Below the pieces are notes generated by a model, which worked only from the letters and a program-made list of their open reading frames with translations, searched no databases and was not told the DNA's origin. This document shows, one piece after another, positions 16,466-25,018 of a DNA stretch of 64,000 bases. Position numbers and translations under genes: made by a program. The DNA comes from Streptomyces sp. NRRL F-5727 (lineage in GTDB: Bacteria > Actinomycetota > Actinomycetes > Streptomycetales > Streptomycetaceae): the NCBI RefSeq assembly GCF_000719555.1, contig NZ_JOGX01000018.1:1-64000 (forward strand). The letters are read 5' to 3'. The number at the start of each line of letters is the position of its first letter. Position 1 is the first letter of the stretch.

Positions 16466-18298
16466 TCAGAAGGTGAGCGACCAGGAGTCGATGTAGCCGG
16501 TGTCACCCGAGGCCACATCGCGGACCTGGAGCTTCCAGGTGCCGTTGGCGACCTCGCTGGAGGCGTCGACCGTGTACGTCGTGAGGACGTTGTCGGCGCT
16601 GTCCGAGGAGGAGGACGTCTTCAGGTTGCGCACCGTGCCGTCGGGGGCGATCAGGTCGATGACCAGGTCCCCGCGCCAGGTGTGCTTGATGTCCACGCCG
16701 ACCTTGAGGGCGGCGGGGGCGTTGCCGGTGCGGCCGGTGACGGCGATCGAGGACGACACGGTGGTGTTGTCGGAGATCGTCACGTTGTCGGCGTTGGTGA
16801 AGACGGTGCCGGGCTGGGTGGTGCCGCCGGTGACCGCGTCCACGGTCTTGGCCGCGTCGGCGATGCCGGTGCCGCAGCCGCCGGAGCAGGTGCCGGGCAG
16901 CGGGCGGGCGTTGGTCTTGATCGCCGACTCGATCTCGGCCGGGGTGAGGGTGCTCTTGGCCGACTTCAGGAGGGCGGCGAGGCCGGCGATGTGCGGCGCG
17001 GCCATGGAGGTGCCCTGGTAGGGCTTGTAGTTCTCCGTCGACTGGGTCGTCGTGCCCGAGTTCAGCGTGGAGTAGATCGCGTTCTCGGGGGTGGTGACGG
17101 TGCCGGGCGTGTCCGTGGCGTTGCGGGTCTCGCCGCCGGGGGCGGACACGTCCACGAGGGTGCCGTAGTTGGAGTAGTACGACCGGGAGCCGGCGCGGTT
17201 GGTCGACGCCACGGTGATGACGTTCGAGCAGTTCGCCGGCGTGAAGCCGGAGGTGTTGGCGTTGCTGTTGCCCGCGGCGACGACGACGGTGGTACCGCGC
17301 GAGACGGCGCCGTTGATCGCGGTCTGGTAGACGCTCGGGCAGGAGGAGCTGGCGCCGCCGAGGCTCAGGTTGATGACCTTGGCCGGCGTCGGGTTGGCCG
17401 GGACGCCCGGGACGGTGCCGCCGGAGGCCCAGGTGATGGCGTCGGCGATGTCGGAGGACGAGCCGCCGCACTTGCCGAGCACCCGCACGGGCTGGATCTT
17501 CGCGTTGTACGCGATGCCCGCGATGCCCTTGGTGTTGTTCGTGACGGCGCCGATGGTGCCGGCCACGTGGGTGCCGTGCCAGGAGGAGCTCGACGCCTTG
17601 GAGCCGGTGCCGCACTCGCCGTCGGTGGCGTTCCAGTCGCCCTCGTCCTTGGCGTCCGCGTCGCGGCCGTTGCCGTCGCGGGCGTCGGCGGAGGTGGAGA
17701 TGAAGTCGTAGCCGGAGACCACGTTGGACGCGAGGTCCGTGTGGGCCGCGTAGCCGGTGTCGATGACGGCGACGGTGACGCCGGAGCCGGTCGTCTTGTC
17801 CCAGGCAGAGGGAACGTTCATGCCGCCGGTGGCCTCGAAGAGGTCCCACTGCTTGGCGTAGTCGGTGTCGTTCGGCGTGACGGCCATCGCGTAGGCGCGG
17901 ATGTCCGGCTCGACGGTGGCGACGGACGGGTCGGCGCGGAAGGCGGCCATGACCTCGTTCACGTCCTGCGAGGTCGCCGAGTCACCCAGGTCGACCAGGG
18001 CGGCGCCGCCGGCGAGACGGCGCTCGAAGGCGAGCTCCTCGCCCGTCTTGGCGGCCTTCTCGGCGGCGTCGGTCTTCGCGGCCGCGTTGGAACCGGCCTC
18101 GGCGGCCTGGCTCTTGTAGGTGACGATGACCTTCTCGACCGGGGCGCTGGGGAGCGCCCGCATCGCCTGCGAAGCCGGGGCCGGCTTCGGGGTGGGTGCG
18201 GCCGGGGCGGCGGCGAACGCCCCGGTGGTGGTGGCTGCGGCACCGATGATCGCGGCGGTGGCGACCACGGATATGACTCTCCGCCTGGAACCGTTCAA
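16466..18298 (-). CDS. Secreted S8 subtilisin-like protease with C-terminal P-domain
   Basis: About 610 residues from TTG 18298, which has AAAGGG upstream at a good distance; an earlier TTG (18316) would add six residues. Order: signal peptide (SRRRVISVVATAAIIGAA), inhibitor-I9-type propeptide (EKVIVTYKSQ ... VATVEPDIRAYAM), peptidase S8 domain with Asp180 (VIDTG), His241 (WHGTHVAG), Asn344 (AAGNSN) and Ser431 (GTSMAAPH), then a P/Homo-B domain (last ~120 residues, HTWRGDLVIDLIAPDGT). The full triad predicts an active extracellular endoprotease. No operon partner. Confidence 0.95.
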   Translation of the reverse strand: MNGSRRRVISVVATAAIIGAAATTTGAFAAAPAAPTPKPAPASQAMRALPSAPVEKVIVTYKSQAAEAGSNAAAKTDAAEKAAKTGEELAFERRLAGGAALVDLGDSATSQDVNEVMAAFRADPSVATVEPDIRAYAMAVTPNDTDYAKQWDLFEATGGMNVPSAWDKTTGSGVTVAVIDTGYAAHTDLASNVVSGYDFISTSADARDGNGRDADAKDEGDWNATDGECGTGSKASSSSWHGTHVAGTIGAVTNNTKGIAGIAYNAKIQPVRVLGKCGGSSSDIADAITWASGGTVPGVPANPTPAKVINLSLGGASSSCPSVYQTAINGAVSRGTTVVVAAGNSNANTSGFTPANCSNVITVASTNRAGSRSYYSNYGTLVDVSAPGGETRNATDTPGTVTTPENAIYSTLNSGTTTQSTENYKPYQGTSMAAPHIAGLAALLKSAKSTLTPAEIESAIKTNARPLPGTCSGGCGTGIADAAKTVDAVTGGTTQPGTVFTNADNVTISDNTTVSSSIAVTGRTGNAPAALKVGVDIKHTWRGDLVIDLIAPDGTVRNLKTSSSSDSADNVLTTYTVDASSEVANGTWKLQVRDVASGDTGYIDSWSLTF

Positions 18299-18467
18299 AG
18301 TGGCTGGCCCTTTCAAGTACGACGTAGGTGCGGAGCAGTGGCGGCGGCGCGGGAGTCGCGGGGCGAAGTGGGGTCGCGTCCGTGGTCCCTGGGCTGGGGG
18401 GCCCGTGCGCCGCCACCGGCGCCGACGGCCCGGGTCAAGGCCGTCCCCGGCGGTGATCTCCCCGCAT

Positions 18468-18482
18468 GCACCTGTCAGGTGC
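18468..18482. promoter_or_regulatory. Dyad upstream of the protease gene
   Basis: GCACCTGTCAGGTGC is a perfect 7-bp inverted repeat around one base, about 170 bp before the protease start. It is a candidate operator. The surrounding 18299-18791 stretch otherwise holds no gene that I can support; it is GC-rich with no convincing second dyad. Confidence 0.4.
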
Positions 18483-18791
18483 GATGTGGGGGATGTTATC
18501 CGCCGGTGCGGAGGACAGTAGGGAACGGGGAGGTGAACGCGATACGGGGAAAACCCTTGTCACCCCGCGGGGGTGGGGAGGGGGTCCCCCCGCAGGCCGG
18601 GGACGGGGGGCCCGGCGAAGTGCGCGCGGGGTACGCGGGAAGGCGCGCGCGACCGTTCCGGGAGGCGGAAGTGGCCGGATCCGACCCGCTCACGGGCACG
18701 CCGGCGCACCTGCGGACGCCCGAGGGGCGCCCGGGGTTTGGAGCGGGTCGGAAAGGGTCCGGGGTCGCGGGGTGTCCGGAAGAGGCGGCCC

Positions 18792-19658
18792 TCAGCCGAG
18801 TTCGAGGGTCGTGACGCCGAAGACGCGGTCCGCCGCGACCGGTCGCACCGGGCCGGTGTACATCCGGGCCGTCTCGAAGGTCGGCGTGAGTCCGCGCTCC
18901 TCCGCGAGCCGGGCCGCCGCCGGGTTGGTCTCGGGCATGTCGACGGCGATCGACCGCGCGCCGAACTCCCGGGCCGCCTCGGCGAGCGCGTCGAGCAGCG
19001 CCGCCGCGTCCGCCGGGCCGTCCGCGAACAGCGGCCCGACGCGCGCCTCGTCCTGCGAGGGCCGGACGACGCCGTACCCGGTCAGCCGGCCGTCGACCAC
19101 CCGGGCCAGGGCGCGGTGCCCCGGGGTCGACAGCCAGGCGGAGAGGAAGCGGGGCCGTTCGGCGTGGTGGCAGGCGGAGTCGTACGCGGCGAGTTGTCCC
19201 GGATCGACCGTTTCGGCCGGTACGACTCCGGTCACCGGCCGCTCGGGGGACGGAACTTCTCCGACATAGCGGGCCGTGCGATGGGACAGGACGAATCCGG
19301 AGCGCCGGTAGTTGTCCTGCTGGGCCGGCACCCCGTCGAGCCCCACCGTGCGCGCGCCCGCGTGCGCGAGCCCGGCGCGCCAGGTGGCCAGCCCGAGGCC
19401 CTGTCCGCGCAGTTCGGGCCGGACGAGGTAGAAGCCGAGGAAGGCGTAGGCGTCGCCGTAGGTGACCACGGAGACGGCGGAGGCCGGCTCGCCGTCGATC
19501 CGCCCGAGGAAGAATCCGTCCGGATCCTGCGCGAAGAAGGCGTCGCCGTCGGCCCGTCCGGGGTTCCATCCCTCCTCGGCGGCCCAGGCCCGGACGAGTT
19601 CCCACTCGGCACGGGTGGCGCGGGCGACGACGAGCGAAGCGGGGGAGAGCGTGGTCAC
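18792..19658 (-). CDS. GNAT family acetyltransferase, double-domain
   Basis: A 288-residue protein from GTG 19658 with AAGGGA at a suitable distance; the longer frame to 19811 lacks one. Residues 1-130 form a GNAT domain with the acetyl-CoA-binding RPELRGQGLGLATW (Q/RxxGxG/A motif) and YRRSGFVLSHRTARY. Residues of about 150-288 match the second GNAT-like half found in YitH/DUF1248-type enzymes (AVDMPETNPAAARLAEERGL). It acetylates an unknown small molecule. No operon partner. Confidence 0.85.
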   Translation of the reverse strand: MTTLSPASLVVARATRAEWELVRAWAAEEGWNPGRADGDAFFAQDPDGFFLGRIDGEPASAVSVVTYGDAYAFLGFYLVRPELRGQGLGLATWRAGLAHAGARTVGLDGVPAQQDNYRRSGFVLSHRTARYVGEVPSPERPVTGVVPAETVDPGQLAAYDSACHHAERPRFLSAWLSTPGHRALARVVDGRLTGYGVVRPSQDEARVGPLFADGPADAAALLDALAEAAREFGARSIAVDMPETNPAAARLAEERGLTPTFETARMYTGPVRPVAADRVFGVTTLELG

Positions 19659-19759
19659 GGACGTCCCTTCGGGGAGGCGGGGTGGGGTGGCGGCCGTCGC
19701 GGCACCCGGGCCCGTCCGGACCGGCAGGCGGTGTCCGTACGCGCCGACGGGCCGTACGG

Positions 19760-19797
19760 CAGGTCCGCCACCGCACACGACAGGTCCGCCACCGCAC
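19760..19797. repeat. 17-bp direct repeat upstream of the GNAT gene
   Basis: CAGGTCCGCCACCGCAC occurs at 19760-19776 and again at 19781-19797, a 21-bp period (two helical turns) about 100-140 bp before the GNAT start. This placement suits a regulator that binds the same face of DNA. No other feature was found in 19659-19895. Confidence 0.6.
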
Positions 19798-19895
19798 GTC
19801 AAATCGGTCAAAGCGCCCCACCGTAGCGCTTTTCAGCCCGCCCTCCGGCGCCCGCCGAACGATTCCGGCCGCCCCCGGATCGTCCGCGCGCGGCC

Positions 19896-20807
19896 TCAGC
19901 CCACCAGCCGGAGGCGGGTGTCCGCGACGGCGAGGCGGACGGTCTGGCCCCAGGTCAGATCGAGGGCGTCGGTCTCGACGCCGTCGCCGAAGGCCACCAG
20001 ACGGTCGGACTCGACGGTGAGGCGGAGGCCCTGCGCGGGACCGAGGACGCCCTCGACCCGGCTCGTCCCGGTGGTCGGTGACGGCCACGCCTCGCGGACG
20101 AACCAGGCGAGGCGCGGCTCCGCGGGACCCGGCAGGGCGAGCGCGCTGGAGCGCTGCTGCCAGAGCGACCGGAGCCAGCCGGTGGCCCCTGTGCCGGTGC
20201 CGGCCAGCACCCCGGAGGACGCCTGCGCTTCGGGCCCGGCGCCGTCCGGGGCGTCGCCGGTGTCCGTGCCGAGGGTGTAGCGGGCGGTCTGGTGGCCCGG
20301 CGGCCCCACGTAGATCTCGTTGAGCGCGAGCAGCCGCTGCCCGTCGTCGGTGGCCGCCGCGACCATGGTGAGCTCGTCGGTCGCGACGCCCGGCCCCGCC
20401 GCGTACGGCAGCAGCCGCCGCGCGTCCGAGGGCCGGTGCCGGACCAGCACGCCCGCGTTGCGCCCCGGGTCGGCGTCGATGCCGACGACGGGCTGGCCGG
20501 CCAGGTACTTGGCGGTGTTGGCGACCAGCCCGTCCTGACCGACGACCACCACCACGTCCTCGGGGCCGAACAGGAACCGGTCCAGGTCGGCGCGTTCCAC
20601 CCGGGTCTGGCGCCAGGTCAGCGGCACCGCCCCGGCCACGTCCGCGAGCGCCCGCCGGGTGCGCTCGTGCCGCTCCCGCACCTCGTCGGCGGAGCGGCCG
20701 CGCGCCGCCAGGAAGAACGCGGCCTGGCCGTGCGTCCCGTGCCGGGCGAGCAGCTCCTCGTACTCCGTCCTGCGGTGCACGAGGACCGCCCGCGGGGCGA
20801 GGCTCAC
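19896..20807 (-). CDS. NAD-kinase-like protein coupled to an SPFH protein
   Basis: A 303-residue protein from GTG 20807, overlapping the SPFH stop. It has the ATP-NAD kinase layout: VVVVVGQDGLVANTAKYL (GGDG motif with Gly-to-Gln, the Asp kept), LNEIYVGP (NE/D motif), SSGVLAGTGTGATGW (equivalent to DGLxxxTPTGSTAY), and a C-terminal beta sheet. Streptomyces has separate housekeeping NAD kinases, so this is a divergent paralog. Partnership with an SPFH/Band-7 scaffold suggests a membrane-associated or stress-linked NADP or lipid kinase role; the substrate is not predictable. Confidence 0.75.
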   Translation of the reverse strand: MSLAPRAVLVHRRTEYEELLARHGTHGQAAFFLAARGRSADEVRERHERTRRALADVAGAVPLTWRQTRVERADLDRFLFGPEDVVVVVGQDGLVANTAKYLAGQPVVGIDADPGRNAGVLVRHRPSDARRLLPYAAGPGVATDELTMVAAATDDGQRLLALNEIYVGPPGHQTARYTLGTDTGDAPDGAGPEAQASSGVLAGTGTGATGWLRSLWQQRSSALALPGPAEPRLAWFVREAWPSPTTGTSRVEGVLGPAQGLRLTVESDRLVAFGDGVETDALDLTWGQTVRLAVADTRLRLVG

Positions 20808-21820
20808 GCGCCCGCCCCGCCGCTGCCGCCGTCGCCCAGCTTCGCGAGGAGGCCGGTGAGGACGTCGGGGGTGAGGGTGAGGTGCTGGATCCTGGGCAGC
20901 TGCTCGGCGGCCCGGGTGAGGGCGAGGGCGTGCAGGACGGCCGGTTCGGCGGCGGCGTGCGCCTGGAGCCAGGCCGTCTGCGCGGCGGCCCGGGCCTCGC
21001 CGACCTCGCGCGCCGCCTCCGCCTCGGCCCGGGCGAGCCGCACCTTCCGCACGGCCTCGGCCTCCGCGCGTACCGCGTCGGCGGCGGCGGACTCCTCCGC
21101 CTCCCGGCGCGCGTTGGTGCCGCGCTGCTCGACCAGCCGCTCCTCCTGTCGGGCCAGCTCGATCTTGCTGGCCAGCTCGTTCTCCGCGATCGTCCGCTCG
21201 CGCTCGACGGCGACCGCGCGCCGCTCGTAGGTGGCCCGGTCGGCCTCCTGCTGGATCTGCTCGCGGGCGGGGGTCCGCAGGGCCCGCTCGACCTCGGGCT
21301 CGGGGCGGATCGCGACCACGCGGACGGCGACCACCTCGATGCCCGTCGCCGGCAGCCGCGGCTCGGCGGCGAGCCCGTCCGTGATCCGGTCCCGGACCGC
21401 CGCCACGCCGTCCACCAGCGCCTGCGCGAGCGAGGTCCGGGCGAGCACGTCGAGCGCGTGCTGCTGGGCGGTCTCGGTGAGCAGGGTCGCGATCTGCTCC
21501 AGCGGGGTCCCGCGCCAGGCGCCGGTGTCGGGGTCGATGGAGAAGTCGAGCCGGGCGGCGGCGGTCGCGGGGTCCCCGATCCGGTACGTGACGGTGGACT
21601 GCACGCTCACGTCCTGGAAGTCCGCGGTGCGGGCGTGGAAGGCCATCGCGAGCTCCCGGTCGTCGACCGGCACCTCGGAGAGCGCCGCGCTGAGCGGCCG
21701 GAACCAGAAGCTGAGCCCGGCGCCGTCGTGGGCGAGCCGGCCGCGCTTCTGGTGGCGGATGTGGGCGGTGGGCGCGGAGCGGAGATGGCGCCAGCCGGCC
21801 CGCCGGGTGATGTCGGCCAT
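20804..21820 (-). CDS. SPFH/Band-7 domain protein
   Basis: A 338-residue protein from ATG 21820 with AAGGGGG upstream. Residues of about 40-200 form a Band-7/SPFH domain (RTADFQDVSVQSTVTYRIGD, IATLLTETAQQHALDVLART, GIEVVAVRVVAIRPEPEVE), followed by a charged coiled coil (about 200-300) and a short C-terminal segment. Unlike classical stomatins there is no N-terminal membrane helix, so it probably forms a soluble or peripherally bound oligomeric scaffold. It is followed by the coupled NAD-kinase-like gene and preceded by a nested dyad at 21823-21897. Confidence 0.85.
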   Translation of the reverse strand: MADITRRAGWRHLRSAPTAHIRHQKRGRLAHDGAGLSFWFRPLSAALSEVPVDDRELAMAFHARTADFQDVSVQSTVTYRIGDPATAAARLDFSIDPDTGAWRGTPLEQIATLLTETAQQHALDVLARTSLAQALVDGVAAVRDRITDGLAAEPRLPATGIEVVAVRVVAIRPEPEVERALRTPAREQIQQEADRATYERRAVAVERERTIAENELASKIELARQEERLVEQRGTNARREAEESAAADAVRAEAEAVRKVRLARAEAEAAREVGEARAAAQTAWLQAHAAAEPAVLHALALTRAAEQLPRIQHLTLTPDVLTGLLAKLGDGGSGGAGA

Positions 21821-21822
21821 GA

Positions 21823-21897
21823 GAGAACCCCCTTGTCGTCATGGCGACGATAGAACCGGACTCCGGTTCTCGTCAAGGTGACGCAAAGGGGGTTCTC
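21823..21897. promoter_or_regulatory. Nested palindrome with four AGAACC half-sites
   Basis: An outer 12-bp perfect repeat (GAGAACCCCCTT 21823-21834 and its complement 21886-21897) encloses an inner palindrome AGAACCGGACTCCGGTTCT (21852-21870). Four AGAACC/GGTTCT half-sites are nearly symmetric about 21860. The region carries the SPFH start region and the end of the upstream transporter gene, so it may be an operator, a terminator or both. Confidence 0.6.
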
Positions 21898-21907
21898 GCG
21901 GATCGGT

Positions 21908-22912
21908 TCAGCGGGCGGGCTCCGCCTCCGGTACGGGCCCGAGCGCCCCGCCCAGCGACTCGGCGAGCCCCGCCACCGCCGGCTCGGCCGGACCGGACGG
22001 AGCGGGCACCTGGACGGGCCGCGCGGCCTCCGCGACGCCCGTCGGCGCCCCCGGGCCGCCCGTGGTCAGCAGGACGACGCCCCGCGCCGCGACCAGCGCC
22101 GCCGTGGCGGCGACCAGCCAGCCCCAGGCGCCCGCGCGGAACGTCTCGCCGAGCAGCGCCACGCCGATCACCGCCGCGGCCGCCGGGTTCGACAGGTTCA
22201 CCACCGCCAGCGGGGCGGCGAGCCCGCCCCGGTAGGCGGTCTGCGAGAGCAGCAGCCCGCCCATGGCGAAGGCCGAGATCAGCACGGCGAGCAGGGCGGT
22301 CTGCCACCAGGACGGCTGCCCGCCGGGCAGGCCCACCGCCAGCGCGGCGGTGAGGGTCTGGGTGAGCGCCGACGCGACGCCGGACGCCACCCCGGAGGCC
22401 GTGGCGTGCCCGAGCCCGCCCGCCCGTACGCCCGCTCCCCGCCGCCCGGCCCCCGCGAGCGCCGCGATCAGCAGCGCCGTCGCCGCCGCGACCACCAGGG
22501 ACTCGCGCAGGCTCAGCGCCTCGCCGGGCTCGGCCGGCCCGGTGACCGCGACCAGTCCCACCAGACCCGCCAGCGTCCACAGCGCGCCCCGCCACTCGGT
22601 GCGGGTCACCCGCCGCCGGGCGGTGTACGCGCCCAGCGGCAGCGCCGCCACGAGGGTCAGCGCGCCGAGCGGCTGCACCAGCGTCAGGGGGCCGTAGTGG
22701 AGGGCGGCCACGTGGGCGAGGGCGCCGGCGGCGTTGAGCCCCACGGCCCACCACCACTGACCGCGCGCCAGCAGCGCCCGCAGCGCCCCGCGCCCCGAGG
22801 GCGCGGAGGGGGCGGCGGCGAGCCGGGCCTGGGCGACGGCGGCGAGCGCGTACCCGGCGGCCGAGACGAGGGAGAGGAGCACCGCGAGCACGGTGCCGGC
22901 GGCGGTGCTCAT
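21908..22912 (-). CDS. DMT-superfamily (EamA-like) transporter
   Basis: A 334-residue integral membrane protein starting at ATG 22912, overlapping the PAP2 stop (ATGA). About nine or ten hydrophobic helices are visible, with an internal duplication typical of the drug/metabolite transporter superfamily (LHYGPLTLVQPLGALTLVAA in the first half; VVNLSNPAAAAVIGVALLGE in the second). The last 45 residues are Pro/Ala-rich and cytosolic. Substrate unknown. Coupling to a PAP2 phosphatase and a divergent TetR suggests a small lipid or drug stress response. Confidence 0.85.
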   Translation of the reverse strand: MSTAAGTVLAVLLSLVSAAGYALAAVAQARLAAAPSAPSGRGALRALLARGQWWWAVGLNAAGALAHVAALHYGPLTLVQPLGALTLVAALPLGAYTARRRVTRTEWRGALWTLAGLVGLVAVTGPAEPGEALSLRESLVVAAATALLIAALAGAGRRGAGVRAGGLGHATASGVASGVASALTQTLTAALAVGLPGGQPSWWQTALLAVLISAFAMGGLLLSQTAYRGGLAAPLAVVNLSNPAAAAVIGVALLGETFRAGAWGWLVAATAALVAARGVVLLTTGGPGAPTGVAEAARPVQVPAPSGPAEPAVAGLAESLGGALGPVPEAEPAR

Positions 22913-23784
22913 CGCGGCACCCCGGTCGGTACGACCCCGGCGGCGGACCGCGCGCGCGGAACGGTGACGGGCTCGGCGGGCTCGGCGGGGGCGTCGGTGG
23001 ACGGCACTTCGGCGGGCGGCGCCTCGGCGGGCGGTGCCGGTCGGGCCGGTCGGGCCGGCTTCGGTACGGCGAGCAGTGCGAGCCCCAGCAGCGCCGCGGC
23101 GACGGCGGCGTCCAGCCAGTAGTGGTTGGCCGTCCCGACGATCACGAGCAGCGTCAGCGCCGGGTGCAGCAGCCACCACCAGCGCAGCGGGGTGCGGGTC
23201 GCGGCGATCAGACCGACCGCGACCATCAGCGCCCAGCCGAAGTGCAGCGACGGCATCGCGGCGAACTGGTTCGCCATCGAGTCCGCCTCGGGAGCGGCGC
23301 CGTACACGGACGGGCCGTAGACCCGCGCGGTGTCCACCAGGCCGGCGGCGGCGAGCATTCGCGGCGGGGCGAGCGGCAGCAGGACGTGCAGCGCCAGGGC
23401 GGCGCCGGTGACGAGCGCCAGGACCCGCCGCGCCCACAGGTAGTGCGCGGGCCGGCGCCAGTACAGCCAGCAGAGGAAGGCGATCGTGGCCGGGAAGTGC
23501 ACGGCCGCGTAGTAGGTGTTCGCGACCCGGATCAGCGGCTCGCCGTGCAGCAGGAGGTGCTGGACCGCGCCCTCGCCGGGGAGGTGGAGGGCCCGCTCGG
23601 CGTCCCACACGCGGTCGGCGTTGTGGAAGGCGCGGGCCTCATGCCCGTTCGCGGCGAGCCGGCCCGCCTTGTAGGCGAGGAAGAGCCCGGTGACGAGCAG
23701 CAGCTCGCGCAGGAGCGGCGGCCGTCCGCCCTCCTCCCGGGAGCCGGGACGGAGCCCGAGTCCCCCGCGTATCCGGGTAGCCAT
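22909..23784 (-). CDS. PAP2-superfamily membrane phosphatase/phosphotransferase
   Basis: A 291-residue membrane protein from ATG 23784 with GGAGGGG upstream; a longer TTG start at 23808 has no ribosome site. It has about six hydrophobic segments. Catalytic PAP2 motifs are MPSLHFGW (the PSxH box) and TANHYWLDA (the Hx3D box), arranged as in the Aur1/inositol phosphotransferase-like branch. The likely substrate is a lipid phosphate. The C-terminal 60 residues are low-complexity Pro/Ala/Glu. It heads the two-gene operon with the DMT transporter and faces a TetR gene across a 233-bp region with clear operators. Confidence 0.85.
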   Translation of the reverse strand: MATRIRGGLGLRPGSREEGGRPPLLRELLLVTGLFLAYKAGRLAANGHEARAFHNADRVWDAERALHLPGEGAVQHLLLHGEPLIRVANTYYAAVHFPATIAFLCWLYWRRPAHYLWARRVLALVTGAALALHVLLPLAPPRMLAAAGLVDTARVYGPSVYGAAPEADSMANQFAAMPSLHFGWALMVAVGLIAATRTPLRWWWLLHPALTLLVIVGTANHYWLDAAVAAALLGLALLAVPKPARPARPAPPAEAPPAEVPSTDAPAEPAEPVTVPRARSAAGVVPTGVPR

Positions 23785-23852
23785 GGCGCGGCACTTCCCC
23801 TCCGACAATCGGTCAAATAGTCAGCAAACGGAGGAACTCTAGATCCGAATTC

Positions 23853-23890
23853 ATCGAGACGCAAGCGTCTCGATACGTTTGCGTCTCGAT
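23853..23890. promoter_or_regulatory. TetR-type operator between PAP2 and tetR
   Basis: ATCGAGACGC, two bases, and GCGTCTCGAT form a perfect 10-bp dyad (23853-23874). The half-site GCGTCTCGAT recurs at 23881-23890, giving an extra direct copy 16 bp on. Position between divergent genes indicates that the adjacent TetR binds here. Confidence 0.7.
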
Positions 23891-23896
23891 TGTGCG

Positions 23897-23954
23897 CCCC
23901 TTACTCTCGTATGTGCAGGGAAAGGCCCCCTACTCTCGTCAGTGCAGAGAAAGG
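23897..23954. repeat. Tandem 29-bp imperfect direct repeat in the tetR leader
   Basis: Units 23897-23925 and 23926-23954 are adjacent and share CCCC-TACTCTCGT-TGCAG-GAAAGG blocks, with about five differences. They lie 64 bp or more upstream of the tetR start and may hold duplicated promoter elements. Confidence 0.7.
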
Positions 23955-24017
23955 CTGAGAACGGGCGCTCTCGCCCCATGCGCGCAGAGCCCCTCAGGGA
24001 CCCGGGAGGGACGACCG

Positions 24018-24620
24018 ATGTCCACGCAGGCCGCCACAGCCGCCGCCCGCCGCAGCAAGATCACGCCGGAGCGCGAGGCGGAGCTGTACGAGGCCGTGCT
24101 CCGCCTCCTGCGGGAAGGCGGCTACGACGCGGTGACCATGGAGGGGGTCGCGGCCCGCACCAAGTGCGGCAAGGCCACCCTCTACCGGCAGTGGGGCACC
24201 AAACCGCAGCTCGTCACCGCCGCCCTCGCCGCCCGCCGCTGCGCGCTCTTCACCGGCATCGACACCGGCAGCCTCGCCGGCGACCTCCACGAGGCGGCCC
24301 GCATCGCCTCCGCCCGCCACGAGCGCGACACCGAGCTGATGGAGGCCGTCGCCCAGGCGTACCTCCAGTACCCCGAACTGCGCAGCGCCCTGCGCGAGAC
24401 CGTCATCGCCCCCGAGGTCGCCGCCATCGACGCCGTCGTGCAGCGCGCCGTCGAGCGCGGCGAGGTCGCCGCCGACAACCCGGCCATCGCCTTCGTGGCT
24501 CCCGGCTTCATGGGTCTGCTCCGCATCGAGCGGCTGCTGGAGGACCGCTTCCCCGACGAGTCCGCCGCCCGCGCGTTCGTCGACGCCGTCCTGCTGCCCG
24601 TCCTGCGCGTCGACGGGTGA
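24018..24620 (+). CDS. TetR family regulator
   Basis: A 200-residue regulator from ATG 24018 with GGGAGGGA upstream. The DNA-binding domain covers about residues 15-62 (DAVTMEGVAARTKCGKATLY with RQWGTKPQLV). The C-terminal half resembles the TetR_C_11-like ligand-binding fold (ELMEAVAQAYLQYPELRSAL). It is divergent from the PAP2/DMT operon and most likely represses it and itself through the GAGACGC dyad at 23853-23874. Confidence 0.93.
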   Translation: MSTQAATAAARRSKITPEREAELYEAVLRLLREGGYDAVTMEGVAARTKCGKATLYRQWGTKPQLVTAALAARRCALFTGIDTGSLAGDLHEAARIASARHERDTELMEAVAQAYLQYPELRSALRETVIAPEVAAIDAVVQRAVERGEVAADNPAIAFVAPGFMGLLRIERLLEDRFPDESAARAFVDAVLLPVLRVDG

Positions 24621-24649
24621 CGGACGCCGGTCTCCCGCACCCTGGGACC

Positions 24650-25018
24650 ATGCCCGCCACCACCCCCGACGTCCGCGTCCGCCGCGTCTACGACGCCCCG
24701 TCCCCCGACGACGGGGTCAGGGTCCTCGTCGACCGCCTCTGGCCGCGCGGCCTCGCCAAGGCCGACGCCCGCATCGACGAATGGCCGAAGGACCTCACCC
24801 CCTCCACGGAACTCCGGCGCTGGTACCACGGCCCCGGCGAAGGCGACTACGACGAGTTCCGCCGCCGCTACGAGGCCGAACTAGCGGCCCCCGAGGCCGC
24901 CGCCTCCCTGGACCGCCTCCGCACCCTCGCGCGGACCCGGACGATCACCCTCCTGACGGCCGCCACACACCCGGAGACCAGCCACACCACGGTCCTGGAG
25001 GCCGAACTGGCCGGCTAG
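24650..25018 (+). CDS. DUF488 family protein
   Basis: A 122-residue protein starting at ATG 24650, 29 bp after the TetR stop. It is a standard DUF488 member: VRRVYDAPSPDDGVRVLVDR, LWPRGLAKADARIDEWPKDL, LRRWYHG and a C-terminal ITLLTAATHPETSHTTVL. Family function is uncertain (uncharacterised, often near stress genes). Its TAG stop overlaps the stop of the convergent DUF309 gene. Confidence 0.93.
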   Translation: MPATTPDVRVRRVYDAPSPDDGVRVLVDRLWPRGLAKADARIDEWPKDLTPSTELRRWYHGPGEGDYDEFRRRYEAELAAPEAAASLDRLRTLARTRTITLLTAATHPETSHTTVLEAELAG

